Shown here: in pieces, positions 12,321 to 23,655 of the stretch | Position numbering within the stretch: the stretch's first letter is position 1 | How the letters are laid out: every line of letters begins with the position of its first letter | Origin: Heterodera schachtii | Lineage: Eukaryota; Nematoda; Chromadorea; Rhabditida; Heteroderidae | Direction of reading: 5' to 3' | Assembly (NCBI GenBank): GCA_023374025.1 | Contig: SIJG01000198.1 | Coordinates: 62,001-126,000, forward strand | Length of the DNA stretch: 64,000 nt | Notes under the pieces: model-generated | What the model was told of the DNA's origin: nothing | What the model saw: only the letters and a program-made list of their open reading frames with translations | The model's database searches: none | Translations under genes and position numbers: made by a program

Positions 12321-13225
12321 AAACTGCACTTTTGTTGAATATTATTTTAATTTTCATTTATTTTTCTCCAAAGCACTTGGAAAATTTTTTACTAGATTGG
12401 AAAAAAAACCAAAATTTTTATGCCAAAAACTTAAAATCATTACGATATTGAATTTTATTTCGTTAAAATTTACGAAATTCCATTTCCTTTTTTCAATTTG
12501 GAGCATAAAATTTTATATTTTTGCTTTTTTTATTCATTTTTTTGATATTTCAATTTGAAAATTAAATTTTAATTTAATTAATTTTTTAATCACTCTTTTA
12601 GATAAATAATTAATTCTTAATGCAAAATAACATCACTATAATAATATTTATTGTGTTTCTTATGCTATATTTATTTTTTACACCTTTTCTTGTTTCTTTT
12701 CCTATTGCTTTTACTTTTATTTTATTCTTTTAAATCGCATTTTTGTTAACTCGATTTTAAATCCGAAAAATTTTTCAAATTAATAAGTTATTTGAGTTAT
12801 GTTGATGGAAAATTATGATAAATGAATATTTTACAATGTTTTAAATAGAATATTGAAAATAATTCCTTTTTAGCATTAATTTTTTTATTTTATACAAATA
12901 ATGCATCGACAAAGAAATAAAATTATTTTCATTTTCAAATACACACAAAATATGTTTTATTTGTTTTAATTAATTGAATTCCTAAATTGGCTTTTTCATC
13001 TTAGATTAAATTTATGTTAATTTCTTATTTATGTGTTTATTATTTTTAATTAAAATGTTATTTTTTATTTATAGTTTATGTGTGTTAAAATTCATTTTTT
13101 ATTTATTTTTATCTAATGATAATTTTTTTTATAACTTTTTTAAATTGTTTTACATTTTGCCGAATTGTTTTTTTGTTTTTCTCCTTTTTCTGTAATTGTT
13201 TGAAATGTAAAAAGTAATATGGGAA
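12321..13225. other. T-rich intergenic DNA, no gene seen
   Basis: AT-rich with stops in every frame. The segment 12990-13200 resembles 27420-27570 (TGTGTGTTAAAATTCATT, then CCGAATTGTTTTTTTGTTTT and TTCTCCTTTTTCTGTAATT), so it belongs to the same-orientation dispersed repeats. Confidence 0.5.
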
Positions 13226-13227
13226 AA

Positions 13228-13358
13228 TGTCTGGTTGATCCCGGTCATGGCTTTTCTCGCGATCCCGGTCCCGGACGAAAAAAAAGGTCCCGGTTCCGAA
13301 TTTTAGGGTCCCGGTCCCGGTTTTTGTCAAAATTCCCGGTCCCGTGCAACTCTAGTTT
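13228..13358 (-). mobile_element. Unpaired end of a TAGAGTTG / GGGACCGGGA-type TIR element
   Basis: On the minus strand it starts TAGAGTTGCACGGGACCGGG and continues through GACAAAAACCGGGACCGGGA, like the ends of 52820-53803. Only this terminus is clear. A minus-strand frame of 73 codons here is a by-product of the CCGGGA repetition. Confidence 0.55.
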
Positions 13359-15696
13359 ATATGATAAAAGATGACAATGGTTTTTCCCAGAATATTTCTT
13401 TTTAGAAATTGGCTTAAATTTCTTTTTATGTTAATTTATAAATTTTTCCTTATTTTTGCCAATATATTTTTGTTAAATTTATTTTAATATTAAAATTTAT
13501 TGGTTTTTTTGATGTTCTTTGATTTTATGCTATTATTTTAAATATTATTTGACCAAGTTTTCAATGTTTGGGCAAATAAAACATTTTAAATTCATTTAAA
13601 ATGATTTAATTTAATGGCAATGTTAATGTAGTTATTTTGTTTTTATTTTTTAATCTTCTCGTGACAAACACACCAAATATTTCAACTTGTTTGAACGAAA
13701 TATTAATTTTTCATTTATTCGAATAGTAAAATATATTTCAATTGCCTGCTATGAAATATTCCTTTTTTATGAGTTGGTCATTAAATTTATAAGAAAATAT
13801 TGTTAATGTTAATTTAAATAAAGTTAAGGCATTTAACCTTCTACAAGAATTCATATGTAAAATAAAAGTAATTTTTTTTAGTTTATTTGAATTATAATTG
13901 GAAGAAAATAAAACAAAAAGAAATTTTATTTATTGCAATTTCGGAATACAAAATTCATTTTATTTTCAATCATTTTTATTATTTATTCGCGCACAATTAA
14001 AAAACGACTTAAAAAATCAATCGAATAATCAATAGTTCAAATTTTGGAAGAATGTTTTCTAAATCATTTATTTTTCTTCTATTAAATTTTATTTTTATTT
14101 AATTAAATTCTTATTCCCGCTTCGGCTTCCGACTCGGAGTCCGACTATTCATCTCTTTTTTTAATAATTAATGTAATTTATATATTAATTTTTGAATTTG
14201 ATGGATTAATAAATTACCACTTTTAAATGTTAAGATTTTGTCATGCTAAAAGATGAAATTATTTGGATAACGCAAACCAGTAAATTCTATCAAAAATTTG
14301 AAATTTCTTAAAAAAATATATGCAGTTTCATCTTGTTTTTCTATTTTTATGCATTCTTTTATTTATTTATTAATCTATTTCCCCAAATTGTCACTGTTTT
14401 TTTTTTATTTCATTATAATTATAACAAGTAAATTTATAGTATTTATTTAATTTTCATATGGACTTAGCTGACTTAGCTCTTTGATAAGCTTTCTTTGCTA
14501 ACTTTAAATTTTTTGTTCTTGGAATGATTTAAAATAACGTTTTGTAATTTTTTACATTTCTTTATTGTTCTTTTAAGAATTATTCACATTTTATTAATAT
14601 ATTTATTTTAAATATTGTTCATTTTTTTATAATTTGGTATTTCGCTATTTTTATTTATATTAAACTCTTGTCCCTTCTAGACGCTTTACAATTGTTCAGT
14701 GACTCCAATATGTTTTTTATTTGCTATTATTATGAAAATTTATATAATTTATCAAAGATTTTCAAATTAATTTGTTTTTCGTCAGTTTATAAATGAATGT
14801 TCAGCTGTTCTCTGTTTATTTGATTTTTTATATGATAATTCTATTTTTATCAATAATTATTTTTAATTGGATGAATATCTTGCTAAATCGCCCCCTCTGC
14901 CTTATTCTCTTCAATCCATTCAAATAATTCAAATAGTAAGTAAGATTAATAATAAATTAAATTTTAAAATATTGATATGTTATTTATTAATAAATTATAC
15001 TTTATATTATTTTATTTCCATAATTTTAAATGTGAACTGATTAATGAAAATGATTATTTTAAGATAAAGTTTAAAGATTAAAAATATAATAATTATAAGT
15101 AATTAAAAAATTTTTTGTAAAAAATATAGACTAAAAACATTATAAGAAAATAAAACATTCAATAATTGATATAACAAAAAAAAATTATTATATAAGTATC
15201 TTTAAAAAAAGGAAAGAAACAGTTTATAAATAACTCATTTAATGGATATATGTCATTTCAATGTGTGTCATTTCATACTCATTTGTCAGTGAAAATGCGT
15301 TTTGGCGAGAATTAAGACTCCCAAAAATCACGAAAGTTGGCGAGAGGACGAGAGGCGAGAGTTTTTCAATTTTTCTGCAGCCTTATTTTTTACTCCAAAA
15401 AACTTCATTCATAAATAAAATCGTATAATTTGATATTATGCTAAAATTGAAAAATGCCAAAATAATTGCTAAAATAGTTGCCAAAAATTGGAACATAATT
15501 GCTCAAAAATGCTAATATTTCTCAAAACTCATAATGGTGAGCTTTTGGGAAAATGTGGGTCCGGCGGTATATTGTCGTTGGGGTTATGGACGGAAAATTC
15601 GTTTTGTACTCACAATTTTTGCAAAAATTATTCCGGTTTCTTTTTTAAATAATTACATATTTTCGACATGGTCACACCTCTGAATTATTACAACGT
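13359..15696. other. T-rich intergenic DNA, no gene seen
   Basis: Contains a short family-A segment near 14620-14740 (TATAATTTGGTATTTCGC, TTAAACTCTTGTCCC, CTCCAATATGTTTTTTATTTG) and a GAGAGGACGAGAGGCGAGAG low-complexity word at 15340. Nothing else could be supported. Confidence 0.55.
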
Positions 15697-16823
15697 GCAA
15701 AAGCATAATTAAATTACTAACCATTTATCCAAAAATAAATGTGCTCAGATTTTAAAACATAGAGGAAGCAGAAAAAGAGAATTATTATGTTGCTTTTTGG
15801 CAAAATTTGAATATTTTTCTGACTACTTAAAAGTCAATCTTTTTGTTGTTTTAAAAACATTTTTATTATTAAATTATTCAAATATTTAAAAAATATAGAA
15901 TTCTACCTATAATTTTTAATTTACATTAGGAATTTATAATTTTCTATTAATTGTTTAAATTTTTTATTTTCAATTTTATTTAATGATTAATTTTATTTTA
16001 AATTTTCTTGTCCAGTAGTCGCGTAATTTTAATAAAATTCTCAGTTATCGCATGTGAACTGAATAAATTTAGTTATTTTTTAAATTTATAAACTAGAAAT
16101 ATTTTATTTTTAAATGTTTTTACATTTTAATTTTAAAAGGTACAATGTAAATTTTTTTTTATTTAATTACAGACTATTTTAATTAACTTGTTATAATGAA
16201 TATGATTGTAATTTTATTTTTAAATAATTTAATAGTATTATTTAGAAGTATATTTTTTGCTTGCTATTAATAGTTTATCCTTAAAATTTTTGATAATTAC
16301 TCATTTATTTTCAGAAAATAATAAATATTCAAATGTTTTATTTATTGGTACCCCTTTTTATTAGAGCTTTTTCATAATTACATAGACAAAATATGGGATT
16401 CAAAGAAATAGAAAATTTCAAGTACATTTTTATGAATTGTTGCAAATTTCGTTTTGTAATATTTGAAAATTATATTTATTTTTTAAATATCTCATATTGT
16501 TTCTTTGTTCTTTGTAGCTTTTAAAAATCAAATTTTCTTTTTTATAATTATTGTAAGATTTATTAGATTCAATATTTTTTTCATTTCATTATAAATTTGT
16601 TCAGATTTTTATGATTATAAATAATAATAATAATAATTAGTTTTATTTCAACATATTTAATTTAAAATGATGATATTTATTTCATAAAATGTTTATTTTT
16701 TATAAAGATTGATGTTATCCAACTATTTTTTTAGTAAAATGAAACACAAATTTATTTTTATAAATATATCGACAAATGTTACAAAAAAGAATTTATAAAA
16801 TAATTTAATTTTTTAGCAAATTT
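15697..16823 (+). repeat. 1.13-kb duplicated block, long copy
   Basis: Matches 35998-36670. The first block runs from TGCAAAAGCATAATTAAATT through GAGGAAGCAGAAAAAGAG to about 15885. The second, nearly identical block runs from TTGGTACCCC near 16344 to TTTTAGCAAATTT. Between them this copy has roughly 450 bp, including a TTTTCTTGTCCAGTAGTCGCG family-B-like stretch, where the other copy has only about 40 bp. It encodes nothing recognisable. It is probably a non-autonomous element or segmental copy. Confidence 0.8.
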
Positions 16824-18005
16824 TTTAAAAACTAATTTTATGATTTATGATCAGGGTTCCCGGGTCTGAGGATTTATCTTCGATAATATTATTTATATAT
16901 ATTTTAATTATTTTTGCCCAATACAAAATCAAAATAAATTAGAATTTGAGGGAATTGAGGTACATTATAAAATAATTAATGTTTTGATTTATTGAAAATA
17001 ATGAATATTTGATACAAAAAAACTTTTATTCGTTTTGAAATTTAAAAAAATTTGGTTCCAAAAATGTTTGAGTCGGAATTTTCTCTTTAATCTCGGGGGC
17101 CGACCCCTTTCGCAAAAAATTTTTCCGACCTACCCCCTTTTTTATTATATGAAACTAATCTCGTTAAAATTTATTTAAAGTTAAAATATTTGTTTTATAA
17201 GGTTTAAAAATCTTTGCTTATTGAGTTTTGCAACAGATTTTTTTCATTTCATTGCTATTTTTTAAAAATCTAAATGAATTTTTTAAGAAATATTTTTTGG
17301 ATAATTTCATTTTACATAAATAAAGAATTGATTTTTCTTTGATATTAATAATCAAATATTTTTTTTTTGTTTTTTCAATTTTAAAATAAGCAATTATTTA
17401 TAATTCATTCTTTTGGCATTGTTTTTTTTAAAGTACGACCATTTTATTTTTAATGATTTTTCAAATGCTTTTTTCAATTTCATTTCTGTATCTTGTTTTG
17501 TATGAGATAAAATTTTTAAATTTGTTTTATAAGATTAATTAGATGTTAATTAACATATAAATTGTAATTATTTACATTATGAAATGTCATTAACTTGCTG
17601 CTAAAAAGAAGTTCGTTCGTCGCTCAAAAGAGATATATTTTTTTTCAACTTTTTATTAAGATATTAAATTAAATTTATTCAATTTAGTAATAATTTTTGC
17701 ATGGGCTTAAATGATATTATTTTTTCTTTGGTTTTTGTATTAATGATTTTATTGCTCTTTTAATTTTGTGGTGTCTGTTTTATTTATTGCTTCTGCTATT
17801 AATGATTCTGTAAGACATATAAAGTTGAATTTTAATTGCTTAAATTTTCGGGATTTATTTTTAAGAAGTAAATGAATATAATTTCAACCTTTATTAAAAT
17901 AAATTATAATATATCAATTAAATTCGTTTTTGTTTTTTTTTTATTTTTTTGCTTAAATTTATAAAAGCATTTCTCTCTCAATCTTTAATTATTTTTACAT
18001 TAATT
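16824..18005. other. AT-rich intergenic DNA, no gene seen
   Basis: Only small GC words interrupt the AT background (CAGGGTTCCCGGGTCTGAGG at 16854 and CTCGGGGGCCGACCCC at 17094). The first resembles an unpaired hAT-like end. No gene or RNA was found. Confidence 0.5.
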
Positions 18006-18019
18006 TTAGATAATTTGTA

Positions 18020-18120
18020 AAGCCCGGACGGGCCCGTGGGCCCGGCGGGCTTTTACCTGGCGGACCGGTTCCGGGCCAGTTTTTTTTTGGAAAAAACTGG
18101 CTTCGGGATCATAAAATCCA
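18020..18120. repeat. GC-rich low-complexity island
   Basis: GCCCGGACGGGCCCGTGGG followed by CCCGGCGGGC and ACCGGTTCCGGGCC. These words are partly self-complementary and contrast with the flanks. It is probably another CCGGG-type element interior. No TIR pair was found. Confidence 0.4.
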
Positions 18121-18289
18121 CCTAAAATATTCAAAATTAAATTTAAGATAGCAATTTTTGGTGAAAATTGATTAATATGAATATAAAAATTTTCCGCTGG
18201 CCCATAAAAATCCTTATTTTCTTAAAACCGAGTCAAAATCGCAAAACTTTGTTATTTTTTGATATTAATTTTTTTTTTTTTTTTGATAT

Positions 18290-18510
18290 AAATTTGTTAA
18301 CAATCACACTTAAATTTTAAAATTTTCCCCGGCGGCGCCTATCGGCACCGCCGAGTCCCCCCCCCCCTTGTACGCCAAATGTTTTTTGAAAAAAGGCGCC
18401 CGGTCAAAATTTTGGACCGGGCCCGGGACGCCTGGTAAAACGGGTTTTTTTGAACGCGCAGCCCGGTCCCGGTCAAATTTGTCGGGAATTTCCTCAGCGT
18501 TCCCCAAAAT
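18290..18510 (+). repeat. Tetraloop-hairpin / C-run repeat, copy 1
   Basis: TTGTTAACAATCACACTTAAA leads to GGCGGCGCCTATCGGCACC, a 9-bp stem (one mismatch) with a TATC loop, then 11 C, then AATGTTTTTTGAAAAAA. The same order is found at 38180-38390 and, inverted, at 53230-53345; a fragment lies at 42720-42755. Downstream, 18410-18500 is a CCGGGACC low-complexity tract. The short frames on both strands here are artefacts. Confidence 0.65.
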
Positions 18511-19239
18511 TAACAAATTTTATGGTAATATTTTTTTTGCTTATGTTAAAAAATGCCTTTTAAGTAGCGTGAAATTATTTTTTCTTTTTTCGTTCCATTT
18601 ATTTTTCAATTAATATTAAATTTTTATAATTTTATAAAATTAAAAAAGATTATTTACGAAGATATATATTAAGTGGTAGTAATTTCCACTATTCATAAAA
18701 AATTATTTAATGTAATTTTTAATAATAATTATTATTATTTTAATTTTTAAATGTTATTAAATTAAATAGTTTTTTAATTAGCTTTTTTGTAAACATTCAA
18801 TAAAATAAAATATTATTATTTTAAAATCAAATAATTTTATTTCTCATTTAATAATTGTGACATTTATATTTTTAGACATTATTTAAAACAAAATTTAACT
18901 TGATAATTCATTAATAGTTTAGAAAGCAAAATTTTAAATTTTTATTTATTATTATGACAATTTAGAATACAAAATTTTATTTTTCTTCTAATTACTTTTA
19001 TTTATTTATTTCCAATAATTAAAAAGAAATTCAAAATTTTTTAATTTAAGGCGAGGCGATTAATTGTTGCTTATTATTTTATTTTTTTACAGTTTTATTT
19101 TTAATTATTCGCATTTATTAATTGTGTTTTTATTATTTTTAGATTAAATTTAGAAATATAAAGAACGGTTCTCGAATTCTATTCGGGATTCACCCTTTTT
19201 AAAGGAAAAAAGATAATTAAAGTTTTAGATTATAAAACA

Positions 19240-19345
19240 TAAAGCCTGGCGCAGGCCAAGATCCCGCGCGGGATTTTGCTGGTTCCCAGTCCGAAATCAC
19301 GCATTTTTTGGAAATTGCGCGCCACCAGTCCAATTTTTTTCAATA
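19240..19345. repeat. GC-rich island, unassigned
   Basis: AAGCCTGGCGCAGGCC, GATCCCGCGCGGGATT and GCGCGCCACCAG stand out from the AT-rich flanks and contain two short perfect palindromes. No paired terminus or coding signal. It may be another relic of the GC-rich TIR elements. Confidence 0.35.
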
Positions 19346-19425
19346 TTGGTCATATTTATTTTTCTTTGTTTTTTTTAAATATAATTTTTTTTAATTCTAA
19401 AAAGCTCGTAATCTCGTAAAGACAA

Positions 19426-20207
19426 AAGGCTCTCGGTGCTAGGTCGAACCGAAAATAGTCTCAGTAGGGGCGAACCGAAAAATAATCTCAGTGTGGGCGA
19501 ACCGAAAAATAATCTCAGTGTGGGCGAACCGAAAATAGTCTCAGTGTCAATAAAAATATTTAAATTTAGTTATTTTAAAGCAATGTTTTTTTAAATATGA
19601 TAATAATGTTAAAAAATTTTAAAATAAAACAATAATGTAAGTCAGAGCTTTAACTTTTCTTCAATGTTTTTTCTTCATAAATACTGCTCAAAATAAATGT
19701 TAACTTTCATATCATTAAAAAATGCAAATAATTTTTGAATTGTAACATTAGAGAAAAAAAAGTATAGTGATGCAGTAAAATTTATAGGAAAAATGCATTA
19801 AACGAATGAAAAAGTTAAATTTACTAAAATTTTGGATGAAATTTCAGAAGAAAATTAGTAGATTTGTTTTTTTAATGAAAAATCCTCTACAGTAGTAAGC
19901 TTACTCTATCAATTTGATGACTTCAAGATTTAAAATTAAAATTTTCGTTCGGATTTAATTTTTTTTTTTTGATCGGGAGTGAGAAAGTTTTTATTTTAAT
20001 TTATTTTTTTAAATAATTGTCTAATTAAAATTTATTATTTTTCGTGACCGAATTAAATTGTATAATTAAATTTAAATATTTTTATTGACATTGAGACTAT
20101 TTTCGGTTCGCCCACACTGAGATTATTTTTCGGTTCGCCCCTACTGAGACATTTTCGGTTCGCCCACACTGAGACTATTTTCGGTTCGTCTCACCACGAA
20201 GGCTCTC
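19426..20207. mobile_element. GGTGCTA foldback element with minisatellite arms and 9-bp target duplication
   Basis: The element proper is 19435-20198 (764 bp), flanked on both sides by AAGGCTCTC (19426-19434 and 20199-20207). The left end is GGTGCTAGGTCGAACCG; the right end, inverted, is CGTGGTGAGACGAACCG. Each arm holds four tandem units of about 27 bp (CGAACCGAAAAATA followed by RTCTCAGTGTGGG) and then GTCAATAAAAATATTTAAAT, so each arm exceeds 140 bp. The central 450 bp has no reading frame of note. Long subrepeat-bearing inverted arms with 8-9 bp duplications recall Drosophila FB/Mutator-type elements. The superfamily cannot be fixed without a transposase. Confidence 0.88.
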
Positions 20208-20263
20208 ATTTAAGCGCTAATTTGTAAGTATTTAAATGTTTAAGAATTTTTACAAATTTCAGT

Positions 20264-20671
20264 GGTTTTATGGTGCTACCCATCAAAATGGGCGTTAGTC
20301 AAAAAACCATCAATTGGAAAAATTTTGACAGAAAATTATTCATAATTTCGAACAAAATGCATCTTTATTATTTTGATATTTTTCGGTCGCTCAAAGTGTT
20401 TTCTATAATCCTGCAGAATTTTCAAAAAATTCTTTAAGATTAAAAAATTTATGATCTAAGAAGCTCAAAAAATTAAGTTTTTTTTGTACATTTTTAGTTC
20501 ATAACTTTCTTGAAACTTAACGAAACTTTGTGAAATTTTGTAATCTAATAGAAAACACTTAGGGCTATCTAATTGTATCAAGATTTAAAAATTAGATGCT
20601 TTTGAGCAAATTTATATCAAAAAATATTTTCATTTGATGGTCGTTGACTAATGTCATAGCACCGTTTTTAT
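20264..20671. mobile_element. GGTGCTA foldback element, 392 bp
   Basis: The element proper is 20272-20663. The left end is GGTGCTACCCATCAAAATGG; the right end, inverted, is GGTGCTATGACATTAGTC. Both then share CAAC or AAAACCATCAA. The arms pair further through the AAAGTGTTTTCTATAATCCT-like core near 20400 and its inverse near 20550. Flanks are GGTTTTAT and GTTTTTAT, a 7/8 target duplication. It lies only 56 bp after the target duplication of the previous foldback. No coding capacity. Confidence 0.78.
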
Positions 20672-21320
20672 TCTCTCTGTTAATTTGTATATTTTTATAA
20701 TTTGAAATATTGGTTTTTTGTTTTTTTAACTTATTGTTAGACAATTCATTGTCAGTCGATCAAATAGTTTGTCTTTATTATAATATTTAATTTTTTCAAT
20801 TTTTGCTGTTCTAAATGTATTAATATACGGAATGGCGGACTGATAATGAGTTTATATCGTTTATTTATTAATTTCATTATAAAGAAATATTTTATTAAAG
20901 TTATATATAATTTTACATTATTTTCTTATTTTCTTTCAATTTTTGATATCTCTCTCTCCTCTGGATATAATTTTGATTTTTGAGAATAACTAGACTTTGA
21001 ATATGATTTTTTTCTGGATCAGATAAATTAACATTTTTAGTTGCATGCTTTTTAAATGATTTTACCTTTCTTAAAAGATTCAAATTTAATTTTGTCAATT
21101 AAATTGGTTATTTTTAAGGTTTCTTTTAATTTTTTGAAAATTAATTTTGCTTGACATTTTTTTCATTTCATTTATTCTGTTTATTTAAGAACAAATGGAA
21201 GCCCCTGGTTTAAAGGCCAGCTTAGACTCACTCATACTGGCGCTAACGAAATCAGATGATTAAAGTGAAAAAAAGAAGATTTACGAGTATTTAAAAATAA
21301 AATTGAGTTTTTCATCAAAA
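20672..21320. other. AT-rich intergenic DNA, no gene seen
   Basis: A minus-strand frame of 61 codons at 20913-21098 has no recognisable features and a composition like that of the surroundings. I see no gene, RNA or element border here. Confidence 0.5.
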
Positions 21321-21334
21321 TAAAATTTTGATCA

Positions 21335-21562
21335 CTACCCGATCGGGGTCCCCAACCCCCGACAATTGAGCCCCCCCCCCCCCCCCCCACCCGACCCGAC
21401 CCCGCGATTTGTCGCCCCCGAGCCGCCCGACCCGACCCGAGACGTTTTTTGGGCCTATTCCCCGCCCCGACCCCCGACATGTCGCCCCCCCCCCCGAGGT
21501 CTCCGGCCCCCGACATTTTGCCCCCCCCCCCTCCCCCGAGGGGTCGGGGAGCAACCCTAATT
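21335..21562. repeat. C-rich island (CCCGACCCGA words, poly-C runs)
   Basis: About 230 bp of extreme C strand bias, including a run of about 18 C near 21371, ACCCGACCCGACCCCG-type words and further C runs near 21485 and 21520. The right end, read on the minus strand, is TAGGGTTGCTCCCCGACCCC, an hAT-like terminus also seen in outline at 40929. Overlapping reading frames rich in Pro or Gly on both strands are products of the repetition. Confidence 0.6.
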
Positions 21563-22136
21563 AGAAATATTCCCTTCTATTTTCAATAATGTATGTCATT
21601 TAAATTTTAAGCTAAATAATAAATAATTAAAAAATATTATTAGTTAATTTTTATTATTTTCCATTTATTAATTAATATTCGCTAAACTTATTATTTTTAT
21701 TTTTTATTTAAATCGAACATATTAATTATCTTGTTGCCAATTTCAGTACCTTGAAGTGTTCCTTTAATTATTTTAACTAAATTTTGAAAAAATGTCGATA
21801 AGCATTTAAATTTTAAATAAAAGTCCGTCGTTTGATTCTCAAAAAAATAGTTTTGATTGACAGTTTATAAATTTTTTATTTGTTTTATTTTATTAAATAA
21901 AGGCCATAATCAGCCACTAATATAATACGTCATAAGCCTTTTGTTAATATTTTTGTTTTGTTTATTTATCTTGAAAATTAAACATTTTTTAATGCTGTTA
22001 TAATTTAAAATTATCTCAGCTTTATTCAGATTTTAACATTGCTGATTATTTATAATATGATTAAGATTATAATGGTATTTGTTTCTTTTATTAAATCTAT
22101 TAATTTGTTTATAGAGCACAAAAAATATGCAAAAAA

Positions 22137-22380
22137 TGCAATGTCGTAGCTTGTCCCGACATTGCGGCCTGACACTTCGCCTTTGTCCAAAATCGCGTTC
22201 AAAATTAAGTTTTTTCAATCCCTAATCGCTTAACAAAATAAATTCTTAATAAATTAGAAGACAATGTTTTCTTAATTTTAATGCAGTTTAGGCTATTAGG
22301 GCTTAGAAAAATGCTTAATCCGATTTTGGACATAAGCACAAATGTCGGAACCGCAAAAGTCGGCCGCAAAAAAAGTCTGT
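22137..22380. mobile_element. Diverged foldback, about 240 bp
   Basis: TTGTCCAAAATCGCGTTC at 22191 pairs with GATTTTGGACATAAG at 22322, and TCAATCCCTAATCGCTTAA pairs with TAGGCTATTAGGGCTTAGA. The outer arms GACATTGCGGC and GCGGCCGACTT-like words also correspond. Arms diverge more than in the other foldbacks, and no target duplication was found. Confidence 0.5.
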
Positions 22381-23482
22381 TCTTCTCCCACGCAGAAATT
22401 TTATAGTCTTCGTAGAGGATTAAATATTAATAAATTTAATCTTTTCCTTTTTTCAATTTTTATTTTTGTAAATTTATTTATATTCTATGCTTCTACTTTT
22501 ATATCATAATTTATTAAAATATGATTTTTTCATATTTTAATTTGATATATTTTTTGTTTCAGTTCATTATTAGTTTAATTTTTAATTTAAACGAATTTTT
22601 TAATGAAGTTAATAATTTATAATAATTTTTTAAATTTGATATAATGAATTTTATTTTTATTTTTTTTGTTTTTTCAATAATTAATATATTAACTTTTAAA
22701 AATGAAAAATTTTAAAATAAAAAATTTAAAGTTTATGTATTTTTTTCATTTCTTATTTTAAAATTTCTATAATATATTTCCGAGAAGGTTTTCGTTTATT
22801 ATTGTGTGATCGGCCCCTTTTCTGCGTTTTTATCAACAAAAAAAAAACGCTGTTAAATAATTTAATTAAATTAAAAAATTTATAATTCGTTTTTTCTGTA
22901 AATATATTTTTATTTATTATATTATTTAATTTATTTTTTTGCTAAATTTGATATATTTTTTCTTCTTTTTTTTTTGGTTTATTTTAAAATTTTCATATTT
23001 ATTTTTGAGTTCATTTTTATACAGGGCACCCAAGTTTTTTTTACAAAATAAGATAAAATGGCTCAAAAACTAAGATTTGGACCAACAAAAATAAGATTTT
23101 TTTCTAATACTAATAATAGGGCCATCGAAACGCAATAAAAACATGAAACATGACTAAACAAATATTTATTAGACTAAAAACTAGGGCCTATCAACTTAAA
23201 ATTTTAAAAATAATCATTTGAAGTCAAAAATCAACATTTTGGAAGATTTATTTCAACTGAAAAAATCTATAGAAATTTTGCAATTTTAACAGATTTTCAC
23301 CAAAATTAAATCAAATTACATAATTTAAATATTCGCTCATAAAAGCTTTTCTGAAAAAACAGCGCAACAAAAGATTGATTTAAAAAAATTAAGAGATTCA
23401 ATTAAATTTTAAATAAAAGTTTGGCGTTTAATTTTAAAAAATTATTTACTTTGAAAATTTGTATATATTTTTTATTTCTAGA

Positions 23483-23655
23483 AGCCGTTTTTAGTATATA
23501 AATTCCAAATTTTATTTATTGGGCTTTTCGTTTTATCATTCAATTTATTAATAAATCTTTGTTGCTTTTTATGATTTAGAATTTATTTATAAATTAATTT
23601 ATATAATTGGCTCTTTAAAAATAGATAATAATTATTTATTTAAATTCATGCTCTT
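23483..23655 (+). repeat. Dispersed repeat pair, copy 1
   Basis: GAAGCCGTTTTTAGTATATA, TTTTCGTTTTATC, TTAATAAATCTTTGTTGCTT and GCTCTTTAAAAATAGATAAT occur in the same order and orientation at 47768-47935 with modest divergence. Confidence 0.65.

Noticed and set aside
21232..21560. Gly-rich and Pro-rich frames on both strands
   Set aside because: Products of the CCCGACCCGA and poly-C repetition. Overlapping open frames on both strands are typical of stop-free low-complexity GC tracts.
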